Shown: positions 1 through 6,924 of the stretch, one piece after another
Layout: every line of letters begins with the position of its first letter
Numbering within the stretch: the stretch's first letter is position 1
NCBI GenBank assembly: GCA_030043285.1
Contig: JASHXZ010000361.1
Span: 1 to 9,685 of the forward strand
Reading direction: 5' to 3'
DNA from: Xanthobacteraceae bacterium
GTDB taxonomy: Bacteria > Pseudomonadota > Alphaproteobacteria > Rhizobiales > Xanthobacteraceae
Length of the DNA stretch: 9,685 nucleotides
The notes under the pieces: generated by a model
The model's database searches: none
The model's input: only the letters and a program-made list of their open reading frames with translations
Told to the model about the DNA's origin: nothing
Position numbers and translations under genes: made by a program

Positions 1-1488
1 AATTGGATCTGGTTCCACATTCCGGTCGGCTATCTGTTCGCCATCGGCAATCCGCGCTCGGATTGGTGCTTCAAGACCGAGCCGGAAGCGGGCCTCAACG
101 GTCGCGTGCTCAATTTCCCGCGCGGCAAGGCGATCGGCGGCTCATCGGCGATCAACGCCATGATCTACATGCGCGGCCAGGCTGCCGATTACGATCATTG
201 GCGGCAGCTCGGTCTCACCGGTTGGGGCTGGGACGACGTGCTGCCGTATTTCAAGAAACACGAGAACCATTTTCTCGGCGAAAGCGATAAGTATGGCATC
301 GATGGCGAATTGCGCATCGAGCCGCCGCGCGTGCACTGGCAGCTGCTCGAAGCGTTTCGCGCGGCTGCCGCCGAGGCCGGCATCAAATCGATTGCCGACT
401 TCAACACCGGCGACAATGAAGGCTGCTGCGCCTTTCACGTGAATCAGAAGCGCGGTCGGCGCTGGTCGTCGGCGACGGCGTTTCTCAAGCCGGTGCTGCA
501 TCGGCCCAATCTGCGGCTCGAGACCAGTTGCTTGGCCGAAGCGATTATGTTCGACGGCCGGCGCGCGGTCGGCGTGCGCTGGCGCCAAGGCGGCGAGACG
601 CGTAGCGCGCGCTGCCGCGGCGAGGTGGTTTTGGCCGCCGGCGCGATCGGTTCGCCGCAGCTTCTGTTGTTGTCCGGCGTCGGTCCGGCGGAGCATTTGC
701 GCCAGCACGGCATTGCGGTCGTGACGGACCGGCCCGGCGTCGGCGCCAATCTGCAGGACCATTTGCAACTGCGGCTGATCTACAAGGTCGAGGGCATCAA
801 AACGCTCAACGAGCGCTACCATGCGCCGCTCGGCTTCGTCGGCATGCTCGCCGAATACGCGCTGTTCCGCCGCGGGCCGCTGACCATGGCGCCGTCGCAG
901 CTCGGCCTGTTTACGCGCTCCGATTCCGATCAGGAGCGCGCCAACCTGCAATATCACGTGCAGCCGCTGTCGCTCGATAAGTTCGGCGATCCGCTGCACA
1001 CGTTTCCGGCGTTCACGGCGAGTGTCGCCAATCTGCAGCCGTCGAGCCGCGGTCAGGTGCAGCTCGCCTCATCCGACCCGGCAGCCGCGCCGGCGATCAA
1101 GCCGAATTACCTCTCAACCGACCAGGACCGCCGCATCGCGGTGAGCGCGATCCGCCTGACGCGGCGCATCGTGCGGCAGCCGGCGCTCGCAACGTATCAT
1201 CCAGCCGAATATCTGCCGGGTGCGTCGGTGCCGGATAATGACGAGGAGGCTTTGATGAAGGCTGCGGGCGACATCGGCACCACGATCTTCCATCCGGTCG
1301 GCACCGCCAAGATGGGTCTGCCGAGCGATCCGCTCGCCGTGGTCGACGCGCGGCTCTCCGTCATCGGCGTTGAACGGCTGCGCGTCGTCGACGCCTCGGT
1401 GATGCCGACCATTACCTCGGGGAACACCAACGCACCGACCATGATGATCGCCGAAAAAGGCGCGGCATTGATCCGCGCCGCCGGCTGA
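1..1488 (+). CDS. GMC-family FAD-dependent alcohol/choline dehydrogenase-like oxidoreductase (5' end outside window)
   Basis: The frame is open from base 1 and ends at TGA 1486-1488, giving 495 visible residues. GMC enzymes usually have 530-550 residues, so only about the first 40 are missing, including the Rossmann GxGxxG motif. Both family signatures are present. The first is the glycine-rich stretch GKAIGGSSAINAMIYMRG, encoded at about 124-177. The second is GAIGSPQLLLLSGVG, at about 637-681. Near the C-terminus lie the catalytic His in FHPVGTAKMG (about 1288-1317) and the Asn in SGNTNAP (about 1417-1437). The family oxidises alcohols to aldehydes with FAD and passes electrons to a quinone or other acceptor. 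The form resembles bacterial choline dehydrogenase/AlkJ-type members, but the substrate cannot be read from sequence. A membrane protein gene follows after 15 bp on the same strand. Family assignment is firm; I give no gene symbol. Confidence 0.93.
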   Translation, partial: NWIWFHIPVGYLFAIGNPRSDWCFKTEPEAGLNGRVLNFPRGKAIGGSSAINAMIYMRGQAADYDHWRQLGLTGWGWDDVLPYFKKHENHFLGESDKYGIDGELRIEPPRVHWQLLEAFRAAAAEAGIKSIADFNTGDNEGCCAFHVNQKRGRRWSSATAFLKPVLHRPNLRLETSCLAEAIMFDGRRAVGVRWRQGGETRSARCRGEVVLAAGAIGSPQLLLLSGVGPAEHLRQHGIAVVTDRPGVGANLQDHLQLRLIYKVEGIKTLNERYHAPLGFVGMLAEYALFRRGPLTMAPSQLGLFTRSDSDQERANLQYHVQPLSLDKFGDPLHTFPAFTASVANLQPSSRGQVQLASSDPAAAPAIKPNYLSTDQDRRIAVSAIRLTRRIVRQPALATYHPAEYLPGASVPDNDEEALMKAAGDIGTTIFHPVGTAKMGLPSDPLAVVDARLSVIGVERLRVVDASVMPTITSGNTNAPTMMIAEKGAALIRAAG

Positions 1489-1503
1489 ACAAGCCCTCCG
1501 GCA

Positions 1504-2085
1504 ATGAAAGACTTTTTGCACGCAGCAGCGGTCCTGATCGATCCGGCCGGCGCCTGGCCGCGCGTCGCCAAGGAGCCGACCGATTGGGTCGCGCTGATGA
1601 CCCGCACCGTGGTCCTGTTGGCGCTCATTCCGGCGCTGTGCGGATTCATCGGCGTGTCCATCATCGGCGTCATCGTTCCAGGAACCGGCGTGGTGCGCGC
1701 CGCGCTGTTCGACGGCATCTTCGGTGCGATTTTTCTCTACCTGGAAAGTTTCGTCATGGTGCTCGCGCTCGGGCTTTTGCTTCATCTCACCGCACCGCTG
1801 TTCGGCGGCCAAAGAAATTTTGCAGCGGCGCTCACGCTTACTGTTTACTCGTACACGCCGGTCTGGCTCACTGGAATCTTTCTGCTGCTGCCGGGACTGC
1901 ACTTTCTCATGCTCACCGGCTTCTATGGTGCCTATGTTCTCCTCGTCGGGCTGCCGGCGATGCTGCAAACGCCGCCGCCGCGGGCGCGCGGCTTCGCCGC
2001 GCTGATCGTCGCCTGCGCGCTCGTCCTCACGCTCTTCGCCGCCTGGGCGCAGCACCGGGTGTTTGCCGGACCGGCCGGATTGTGA
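1504..2085 (+). CDS. Yip1-family five-helix integral membrane protein
   Basis: A 193-residue protein that is almost all hydrophobic after a short polar N-terminus. I see five probable membrane helices at about residues 30-58, 69-97, 107-130, 132-154 and 163-183, and a short cytoplasmic-looking tail. The layout and motifs (an N-terminal WPRVAKEPTD-like segment, then a YSYTPVWLTGIF segment in the third helix) match small bacterial proteins annotated as Yip1-domain, whose biochemical role is not established. The ATG at 1504 is chosen because it starts the conserved N-terminal amphipathic segment. No good Shine-Dalgarno sequence precedes it, which fits translation coupled to the dehydrogenase gene ending 15 bp upstream. 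The stop lies 8 bp from that of the convergent mepA, leaving no room for a separate terminator. Family call fairly sure; function unknown. Confidence 0.8.
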   Translation: MKDFLHAAAVLIDPAGAWPRVAKEPTDWVALMTRTVVLLALIPALCGFIGVSIIGVIVPGTGVVRAALFDGIFGAIFLYLESFVMVLALGLLLHLTAPLFGGQRNFAAALTLTVYSYTPVWLTGIFLLLPGLHFLMLTGFYGAYVLLVGLPAMLQTPPPRARGFAALIVACALVLTLFAAWAQHRVFAGPAGL

Positions 2086-2093
2086 AGCCGCAA

Positions 2094-3059
2094 TCACGGC
2101 GCCTTGACGACGGCGCGGCAGGCCGCCGGCAATCCTTTGAGCGTGATATATCGCGGGTGCGCCGGGGCGGGCGCCGGCTTCGGGTGCAGCACCGAATCCT
2201 TGAACCAATAATCGAGGGCGTGGCCGCAGCCGTCGCCGGCCGGCACCGGCGGCTGCGCCTTGCACTCCGGGCTGCCGGGCGGGCAGGCGAGGCGGACGTG
2301 AAAGTGTTCGGCGTGGCCCCACCACGGCCGCACCTTGGCGAGCCAGCCGCGGTCGGTTCCGGCCTCGCTGCACATCTTCTTCTTGATCGCCGCGTTGACG
2401 AAAATGCGCGTGACCTGCGGATCCTCGGCGGCGGCGCGCACCACCGCCATATGGGCTGGCGTCCACACTTTGGGATCGACATCAAGCCCGCTCGGCTGGA
2501 CCATGTTGGTGGCGCCGTCCATTTCGCGCTCCTCGCGCGACAGCACGTGATCGGGCATCGGCGTGAACCAGATGTCGACGTCGAGCCCGATCTGATGGCT
2601 GGCATGGCCGCTGATCATGGGGCCGCCGCGCGGCTGCGCCATGTCGCCGATCAGCAGCCCGTTCCAGCCGGCCTTTTTGGCGTTGCTGCCGAGCCGCTCG
2701 ATGAATTTGATGAGCTCCGGATTACCCCAGTTGCGGTCGCGCGACAGCCGCATGACCTGCCAGGTCGGTCCGGTGATCGGCAGCGCCTGCGCGCCGGCCA
2801 TGCAGCCGTCCGCATAGCCTCCGATCGCGCGGGCCGGGCCCGGCAACGGCGTCAGCTTGCGGGCGAATAATTCGCGCGCCGGCACGTCCGGCGCATCGGG
2901 ATTGGGCAGCGGCGGCAGCGGCTGCGGATTGAGCGTGCCGGGCGGCGTCGTATCGATGGTGCTGGCCGCCCTGGGGGTCTGCGATGGTGCATTCTGCGCC
3001 AAGGCCGAACTGGTGGCGAGCAACAAGGCGATCAACGCTGGGCGGATTAAACGGGGCAT
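2094..3059 (-). CDS. mepA: MepA-type penicillin-insensitive murein DD-/LD-endopeptidase
   Basis: A 321-residue exported zinc peptidase of the LAS family (peptidase family M74). It cuts D-Ala-mDAP and mDAP-mDAP crosslinks in periplasmic peptidoglycan. Residues 1-21 look like a signal peptide with cleavage after SALA. A proline-rich linker follows at about 38-58, then the catalytic domain. The zinc-site motif GHASHQIGLDVDIW gives H155 and D162. The second motif, GHAEHFHVRL, gives H252 and H254. By analogy with E. coli MepA (H113, D120, H211), the ligands are H155, D162 and H254. Cysteines at 86, 230, 259, 266, 278 and 314 could form disulfides. The start at 3059 is chosen because the signal peptide begins there and AGAGG lies about 5 bases upstream. 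The frame runs on to 3314, but that extension is not signal-like and would overlap the divergent transpeptidase start. The gene converges on the Yip1 gene. Function confident. Confidence 0.93.
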   Translation of the reverse strand: MPRLIRPALIALLLATSSALAQNAPSQTPRAASTIDTTPPGTLNPQPLPPLPNPDAPDVPARELFARKLTPLPGPARAIGGYADGCMAGAQALPITGPTWQVMRLSRDRNWGNPELIKFIERLGSNAKKAGWNGLLIGDMAQPRGGPMISGHASHQIGLDVDIWFTPMPDHVLSREEREMDGATNMVQPSGLDVDPKVWTPAHMAVVRAAAEDPQVTRIFVNAAIKKKMCSEAGTDRGWLAKVRPWWGHAEHFHVRLACPPGSPECKAQPPVPAGDGCGHALDYWFKDSVLHPKPAPAPAHPRYITLKGLPAACRAVVKAP

Positions 3060-3286
3060 TGCTGCCTCTCGACTTGGCGCGGTGCGTTTGCGGGCGATCG
3101 ACTTTAACCCAACCGCTTTGGCGGATTCATGGTTTGGCGGGTCTGTCATTGGTGCACATTGCCGCACGGTTCGAGGCATCATGATGAAGGGACGCCGATT
3201 AACTGTGGATACGTTGTTTGCTTTACAAGCGTCGAACGCCGGCGCACACCAACAACCGGGACGGAGAGGCTTTCGAGGGTTTTGCA

Positions 3287-3718
3287 ATGCCTCGCTGGTT
3301 TTGCGCGGGCGCACTGGCCGCGTTCGTCTTTATCTTCTCCATCTTCTCCGCCGCCGCCAACGCCAACGTTCTGGTCCAGATCAACCGCAGAACGCAGACC
3401 ATGCAGGTCAGCGTCGACGGCGTGCCGCGCTACAGTTGGCGCGTCTCGACCGGACGCGCCGGGCTCGGCACGCCGGCCGGCACCTTCCATCCGCGCACGC
3501 TGGCGCGCAGCTGGTTCTCGCGCAAATACCATAATTCGCCGATGCCGCATTCGATCTTCTTTCACGGCGGAATCGCCATTCACGGCACCTACGAGACAGC
3601 GTGGCTCGGCCGTGCCGTATCGCACGGCTGCGTGCGGATTCTGCCCGGCAACGCCACCACGCTGTTCGGTCTCGTCCAGCAGGAAGGCATGAACGCCACC
3701 ACCATCGTGGTGCATTGA
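3287..3718 (+). CDS. Small exported L,D-transpeptidase (YkuD domain)
   Basis: A 143-residue protein: an N-terminal signal or membrane segment (about residues 5-25, ending ANA) followed by a minimal YkuD catalytic domain. The domain starts with the typical VLVQINRRTQTMQVSVDG strand and has a STGRAGLGTPAGTF segment. The active site reads H99 (IHGTYE), then S112-H113-G114-C115-V116-R117, with C115 as the nucleophile. YkuD enzymes form 3-3 mDAP crosslinks or attach other molecules to peptidoglycan, and are abundant in Hyphomicrobiales. I chose ATG 3287 because it begins the signal segment and is preceded by GAGGG at 3274-3278, 8 bases away. The longer frame from 3218 adds a polar, non-signal N-terminus. 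There is no PG-binding or LysM domain, so it is a short family member. It is divergent from mepA. Enzyme family confident; whether it crosslinks or tethers is unknown. Confidence 0.92.
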   Translation: MPRWFCAGALAAFVFIFSIFSAAANANVLVQINRRTQTMQVSVDGVPRYSWRVSTGRAGLGTPAGTFHPRTLARSWFSRKYHNSPMPHSIFFHGGIAIHGTYETAWLGRAVSHGCVRILPGNATTLFGLVQQEGMNATTIVVH

Positions 3719-3737
3719 CAGCCTCTTCGCTTTTTGA

Positions 3738-3825
3738 CTCGTCATTGCGAGCGAAGCGAAGCAATCCAGGGGCCGCGTGCACCGACTCCTGGATTGCTTC
3801 GTCGCTTCGCTCCTCGCTATGACGA
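3738..3825. repeat. Palindromic intergenic repeat, family A, copy 1 (short arm left, long arm right)
   Basis: An imperfect inverted repeat. The left arm, 3741-3770, begins GTCATTGCGAGCGAAGCG and ends at CAATCCAGG. The right arm, 3788-3825, is its complement with two small insertions and ends TATGACGA. The loop is 17 bases. The same arms occur at 7976-8064. Units of this kind are widespread between genes in Bradyrhizobium and Rhodopseudomonas relatives (general knowledge; not searched here). It lies between the convergent ends of the transpeptidase (3718) and bicupin (3850) genes, so its transcript could fold into a hairpin and act as a two-way terminator or mRNA 3'-end protector. It makes chance Arg/Ser-rich frames on both strands. 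Confidence 0.9.
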
Positions 3826-3849
3826 ATGTTGTCCGTCTAAGTGAATCCC

Positions 3850-5070
3850 TCACGCGCTGACCGGCTGGCGGGCATCCGCCGGTGGGCGATAAAGCTCGTC
3901 GCCCATCTGCGAGGCCACGCCCTCGCGCTTGAGCGTCTCTTCGTATTCCTTGCGCAGGAACGGATCCTCGAGCCAGTACGGGATCGCGGTGCCGCCTTCG
4001 GTGACGTCGATCGCGCCCTCGTCGGTGTCCTTCTCGCCCGGCACCCCGGCCTTGTCCTTGCGGTGATTGTTAGGACCATACCAGCCGATCAGCCGCAGCG
4101 GCTCCTTGCTGATGCCGAAATGGGCGTGGAACCAGTCGCCGCCATACGGCGCCGCGGTGACGAGGCCGACCGGCTCATAATCCTGCCGGTAAATGTTTTG
4201 CGTCTTGCCGTCCTGCCACGGCGTCATGCCTTCGCTGCGCGGCCACGTATAGGTGTAGCCCTTGCCCTTGAGGCAGACCAACACCGCCGACGACATGTGG
4301 GCGTGCGCCTTGGAATAGCGGCCGGTCTTGTGCTCGCCGACGAAGCCGTAGAACACGTTGTTGGCCATGCCCGGCTCGACGCGGGTGTAGCCGGGCGAGC
4401 GGCGGTTATCGAGATAGAGATCAGCGTTCATGATGTCGGGGATGAAATTGCTCTTGCGCAGCGCGAGCCCGCGCACCGGATCGGGCACGATGTCGTCCTT
4501 GGCTTTGAAGAAATCCACCGCGCCGTCGAAGCGCGCCGGAAAATTGGCCGAGCAATTGAAGATCCAGTCGCGGTCGCGGAACAGGTTCATCACGTTCGGC
4601 GCGGTGTTGGCGACCAGGATGAGCGCCGGCGACGACGCGGCGTTGATGATGCGGTGATTGGTGTTGAGCGGGATCGAGAACATCGAGCCGCGTTGCCATT
4701 CGAACGTATGCGGCTTGCCCTGGCCGTCGGCCCAGATCTCGGTGGTGCCGCGGCCTTCGACCACCACCATGATCTCCTCGTACATGTGCTTTTCCGGATT
4801 GAGCGCGCCGGCCGCCGGCACCTCGACCACGTAGCAACCCCATTTGCCCTCGGTGCCGTAGAGCTGGATGAAGGTGCCGCGGCCGCCCATGCGCGCCCAT
4901 GGCTTGAACGGCATGTCCTGCACCCGGCGCACCCCGATGCCGCGGAAGATCGGCACGCCCTGCTCCTCCATGAAATCGTCGTACGGCGTGTTCGGCCGCT
5001 TCCAGGCGCCGTAGCCGGCGTTCTTGAGGCCTTCCGGTTCGTGCCAATGATCGCCGGTGACTTCATGCAT
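3850..5070 (-). CDS. Bicupin protein, gentisate 1,2-dioxygenase-like superfamily member
   Basis: A 406-residue soluble protein with two cupin barrels and no signal peptide. Cupin 1 carries the metal motif as KHMYEE (H95, then Y97 where the second His usually sits, E99), followed by H139 in NTNHRI. Cupin 2 carries HAH (H256, H258) and WFHAHFG (H315, H317). The usual Glu of the second motif is replaced by Ala (A262), so cupin 2 can offer a three-His site, as gentisate dioxygenases use. The two-barrel plan resembles ring-cleaving dioxygenases, but similarity from motifs alone does not give a substrate. It could also be an isomerase or a non-catalytic cupin. The start at 5070 is supported by GGAG about 9 bases upstream and by the MHEVTGDHWHEPEG opening. 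It is transcribed alone and convergent with the L,D-transpeptidase. Real gene, high confidence; reaction unknown. Confidence 0.85.
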   Translation of the reverse strand: MHEVTGDHWHEPEGLKNAGYGAWKRPNTPYDDFMEEQGVPIFRGIGVRRVQDMPFKPWARMGGRGTFIQLYGTEGKWGCYVVEVPAAGALNPEKHMYEEIMVVVEGRGTTEIWADGQGKPHTFEWQRGSMFSIPLNTNHRIINAASSPALILVANTAPNVMNLFRDRDWIFNCSANFPARFDGAVDFFKAKDDIVPDPVRGLALRKSNFIPDIMNADLYLDNRRSPGYTRVEPGMANNVFYGFVGEHKTGRYSKAHAHMSSAVLVCLKGKGYTYTWPRSEGMTPWQDGKTQNIYRQDYEPVGLVTAAPYGGDWFHAHFGISKEPLRLIGWYGPNNHRKDKAGVPGEKDTDEGAIDVTEGGTAIPYWLEDPFLRKEYEETLKREGVASQMGDELYRPPADARQPVSA

Positions 5071-5202
5071 GGTGCCGTTCTCCGTAAACGCAATGGGGCC
5101 TGACGAGCGGCGTCGCGCCGAAATTCTCGCAATTACCAGCCGCGCTCACAAGCGGGGCTTCGGCGTACTTCGTACGGGCCCTCTCGCTGCGCACCGCCCC
5201 GA

Positions 5203-5312
5203 CACCTCATCCTGAGGTGCTCGCGCGCAGCGCGAGCCTCGAAGGATGTAGGCCGAGGCGCCGGGGCCTGCATCCTTCGAGGCTCGCTTCGCTCGCACCT
5301 CAGGATGAGGTG
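5203..5312. repeat. Palindromic intergenic repeat, family B
   Basis: A long inverted repeat. The left arm, 5203-5248, starts CACCTCATCCTGAGGTG and ends CTCGAAGGATG. The right arm, 5271-5312, is its near-complement and ends CTCAGGATGAGGTG. The loop is 22 bases and GC-rich. Each arm is itself partly palindromic, because CCTCA-TCC-TGAGG can fold alone, so a cloverleaf-like fold is possible. The arm sequence resembles a repeat I know as common in Bradyrhizobium-type genomes. It lies about 130 bp upstream of the bicupin start and does not overlap a recognisable gene. Confidence 0.88.
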
Positions 5313-6000
5313 AACAGGGCAAAGCTTCACTGTTCTCGCGGCGCGTTTTTTGTTCGCGTCCGAGTCTTGCCAAGCCACTGCACGAAAGCTGCCCCAAATA
5401 AAATAAAGGGGGCGGAGCGCCGAGAGGCGCATACGAAATATCCGCACCGGCGCTTCGGATGAGCACATCCGAATCCGCTAGCCGGTACGGCGCGCGCCAC
5501 GGATGGTCCGCGTTACCGCGGGCATCCGCTTGCGGGCGCGCTCGCCTTTCGGCGCTCCGTCGCGGCACTCGCCGAGGTTTCTGAGGCCTCAGCTCGGTCC
5601 GGTCCCGCGCTTCATGGCAGCGCCAACGGGCTTTTGTCCCGTCCGCCGCCCGGGCAGCCAGGCTCCCTGGCAGACCGGCGTCGTGGCCGGCCGGGCGAGT
5701 TTCCGAACCGCCCACATGCGATCTGCGAAACCGCACGCAGGCACCGCGCTCCACTCCATCAACCGGATCGCCTCGCGTTGACGCCCTTGATGAGCAAAGC
5801 TTGATCTTTTTAGTTCGTCCTGGGACGCGAATTCAAGACATTCCGCCGGCGCAAAGCTATCCCTCTGATCTGACAAGAGTCTTTTTCCGCTTTCTATTTG
5901 ATGCTCGGCCGCGGCAATTGTGACTGATTCGCGCTTTTCCGCTAAGGTGCTGAAATATCGCCATTTTCGAATTGTGGCAGCGCGTTTGTGGAAAGCCCGC
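5313..6000. other. Gene-free, structure-rich segment; possible minus-strand structured RNA at about 5391-5812
   Basis: I see no recognisable protein here. All long frames on both strands are Arg/Pro/Ala-rich and lack family motifs. Hairpins are dense. One is GCGCC/GGCGC at 5417-5430 with a GAGA loop. A second is a perfect 8-bp stem at 5454-5473 (TTCGGATG/CATCCGAA, loop AGCA). Others are CTGAGGCCTCAG at 5581-5592 and GCCAG/CTGGC at 5657-5671. Read on the minus strand, the 5417-5430 hairpin is followed within about 10 bases by TTTATTTTATTT (complement of about 5396-5407), which loosely resembles an intrinsic terminator. About 380 bp upstream on that strand is a weak sigma70-like pair: TTGAAT (complement of 5831-5836), an 18-bp spacer, then TAAAAA (complement of 5807-5812). 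It may instead be a decayed mobile element. From 5813 to 6000 I see nothing else definite. Confidence 0.3.
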
Positions 6001-6038
6001 GTAGGGTGGGCCAAGGCGCGAAGCGCCGTGCCCACCAA
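6001..6038. repeat. Palindromic intergenic repeat, family C
   Basis: A compact 38-bp hairpin unit. The outer stem is GGTGGGC (6005-6011) with GCCCACC (6030-6036). The inner stem is GGCGC (6015-6019) with GCGCC (6023-6027) around a GAA loop. The GTAGGGTGGGC...GTGCCCACCA style is one I recognise as frequent between genes in Bradyrhizobium-type genomes. It ends 9 bases before the open part of the truncated antitoxin frame, where that gene's missing 5' end should be. Confidence 0.8.
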
Positions 6039-6046
6039 AATTGTGA

Positions 6047-6274
6047 CGGCAACCTCCGATATCCGCGCGCGCCATCAAACGCGTGATCGCGCGCCAGCTC
6101 GGCGCGCTGACGCAGGACCAGGGCCTGACGAAATCTATTCTGGCGAAGCGGATGCAGACGAGTCGGGCGCAGCTCGATCGCCTGCTCGATCCCGACAACG
6201 AGTCGGTGACGCTCGGAACGCTGACGCGCGCGGCCCACGCGGTCGGGCGGCAATTGCGCATGGAGCTGGTGTGA
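6047..6274 (+). pseudogene. 5'-truncated XRE-type (Cro/C1 HTH) antitoxin/regulator gene
   Basis: The frame after a TGA at 6044-6046 reads RQPPISARAIKRVIARQL and continues through an HTH (LTKSILAKRMQTSRAQLDRLLD) to DNESVTLGTLTRAAHAVGRQLRMELV, stopping at 6274. This closely resembles the C-terminal two thirds of small XRE regulators that are usually the antitoxin half of RelE/HigB-like toxin-antitoxin pairs and have about 90-100 residues. Here the similarity appears to begin upstream of the only plausible start, GTG 6083, which would give 63 residues. It is cut off just after a palindromic repeat at 6001-6038. There is no Shine-Dalgarno sequence before GTG 6083, and no toxin gene lies on either side. 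I read it as a relic whose 5' end was lost when the repeat arrived or by deletion. A short functional HTH protein from GTG 6083 cannot be excluded. Confidence 0.65.
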
Positions 6275-6304
6275 GCCGGGGTGGGTGAGAGACGATGCGC
6301 AGCA

Positions 6305-6371
6305 TGTAGCCCGGCATTGATATGGGCCGCAACATCGTCCCCGGGTTTCGCTTCGCTCAACCCGGGCTACG
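6305..6371. repeat. Palindromic intergenic repeat, family D
   Basis: Outer arms are GTAGCCCGG (6306-6314) and CCGGGCTAC (6362-6370), a perfect 9-bp match. An alternative inner stem, CCCGGGTT (6340-6347) with AACCCGGG (6359-6366), encloses TCGCTTCGCTC. The two folds share bases and compete. It sits 30 bp after the stop of the antitoxin relic. Confidence 0.8.
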
Positions 6372-6560
6372 CTTGCTTTATGGGGTTCTTTAATCAGATG
6401 CACGGGTGTGTGGGTGCATTCCGGTTTGAGTTTGGGACATTAAGCTATCCCCGATGCTATTTCGGCAGCGATCAATTGGACATGGAACAAATAAGCCTTG
6501 GCGCTTACAGTATCCGGTTCTCGATTGAGATTGTTAGATCATCGAAATCACAATGATCGA
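6372..6560. other. Low-GC patch without a recognisable gene
   Basis: About 190 bp of roughly 45% GC by hand count, against visibly higher GC in the neighbouring genes. A short frame from ATG 6482 to 6556 would encode a 24-residue peptide (MEQISLGAYSIRFSIEIVRS...), but there is no Shine-Dalgarno sequence and I recognise no family. The patch lies between two members of repeat family D. It may be decayed acquired DNA or an AT-rich regulatory spacer. I see nothing firm in it. Confidence 0.35.
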
Positions 6561-6613
6561 GCATCGGGCAAGCTCGCGCGCGTAACTAGCCCCATGGACC
6601 TTTTGGCAGCAAG

Positions 6614-6636
6614 TCGCTTCGCTCATCCGGGCTATG
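6614..6636. repeat. Half-copy of repeat family D (right arm only)
   Basis: TCGCTTCGCTCATCCGGGCTATG matches the right part of the family D unit at 6348-6371 (TCGCTTCGCTCAACCCGGGCTACG, written here in two pieces of comparison), with one single-base gap and about two changes. No matching left arm is present upstream, so this looks like a worn or truncated copy. Confidence 0.55.
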
Positions 6637-6656
6637 CACGCTATGCCGACGCACTG

Positions 6657-6708
6657 CCCCTCACCCGGCCGCTGCGCGGCCACCCTCTCCCGCAAGCGGG
6701 AGAGGGGG
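6657..6708. repeat. Palindromic intergenic repeat, family E (double hairpin)
   Basis: Two perfect adjacent stems. The first is GGCCGC (6667-6672) with GCGGCC (6676-6681) around TGC. The second is CCCTCTCCCGC (6683-6693) with GCGGGAGAGGG (6696-6706) separated by only AA. The flanking CCCCTCACCC (6657-6666) can pair only partly with GGGG at the end. The form is one I recognise as common in many proteobacteria. From 6709 to 6924, before lpxO, I see no gene or clear promoter. Confidence 0.85.
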
Positions 6709-6924
6709 AAGGGCAGAAGGCGCTGCGAGCGCGAGGTGAGCGACTTGGAACTTTGCGGCGTTGGGAGGCGGCTGGAATCGGCGGCGCAAAGCCGCTAGTC
6801 TGTCGGCCGCGATGGGGAATTGGGTGAGCGGCATTCCTTATTGATGTCGAGTTCCAGGCGGTTGGTGGCCGGGCCACCGCCGAAAGCTGATTTGCGACCT
6901 TGAGGGTCACGGACGGGCTAGATC

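Noticed and set aside
1114..2466. Long minus-strand frame opposite the dehydrogenase and Yip1 genes
   Set aside because: Arg/Gly/Asp-rich composition without motifs. It is the antisense shadow of well-supported genes in high-GC DNA.
2094..3314. Longer mepA reading frame with an extra 85 N-terminal residues
   Set aside because: The extension is not signal-like, overlaps the divergent transpeptidase start, and the 3059 start has a signal peptide and Shine-Dalgarno sequence.
3841..5103. 420-residue plus-strand frame opposite the bicupin gene
   Set aside because: Its length follows from the codon bias of the cupin gene on the other strand. It has no family features, and the cupin motifs are unambiguous.
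5146..5754. Minus-strand frames of 111-202 residues in the gene-free segment
   Set aside because: They read through repeat B and several hairpins, are Arg/Ala/Pro-rich and show no family motif. Better explained as non-coding or decayed DNA.
5203..6708. CRISPR array
   Set aside because: The repeats belong to different families, are palindromic units of different length and are not regularly spaced. No cas gene is present.
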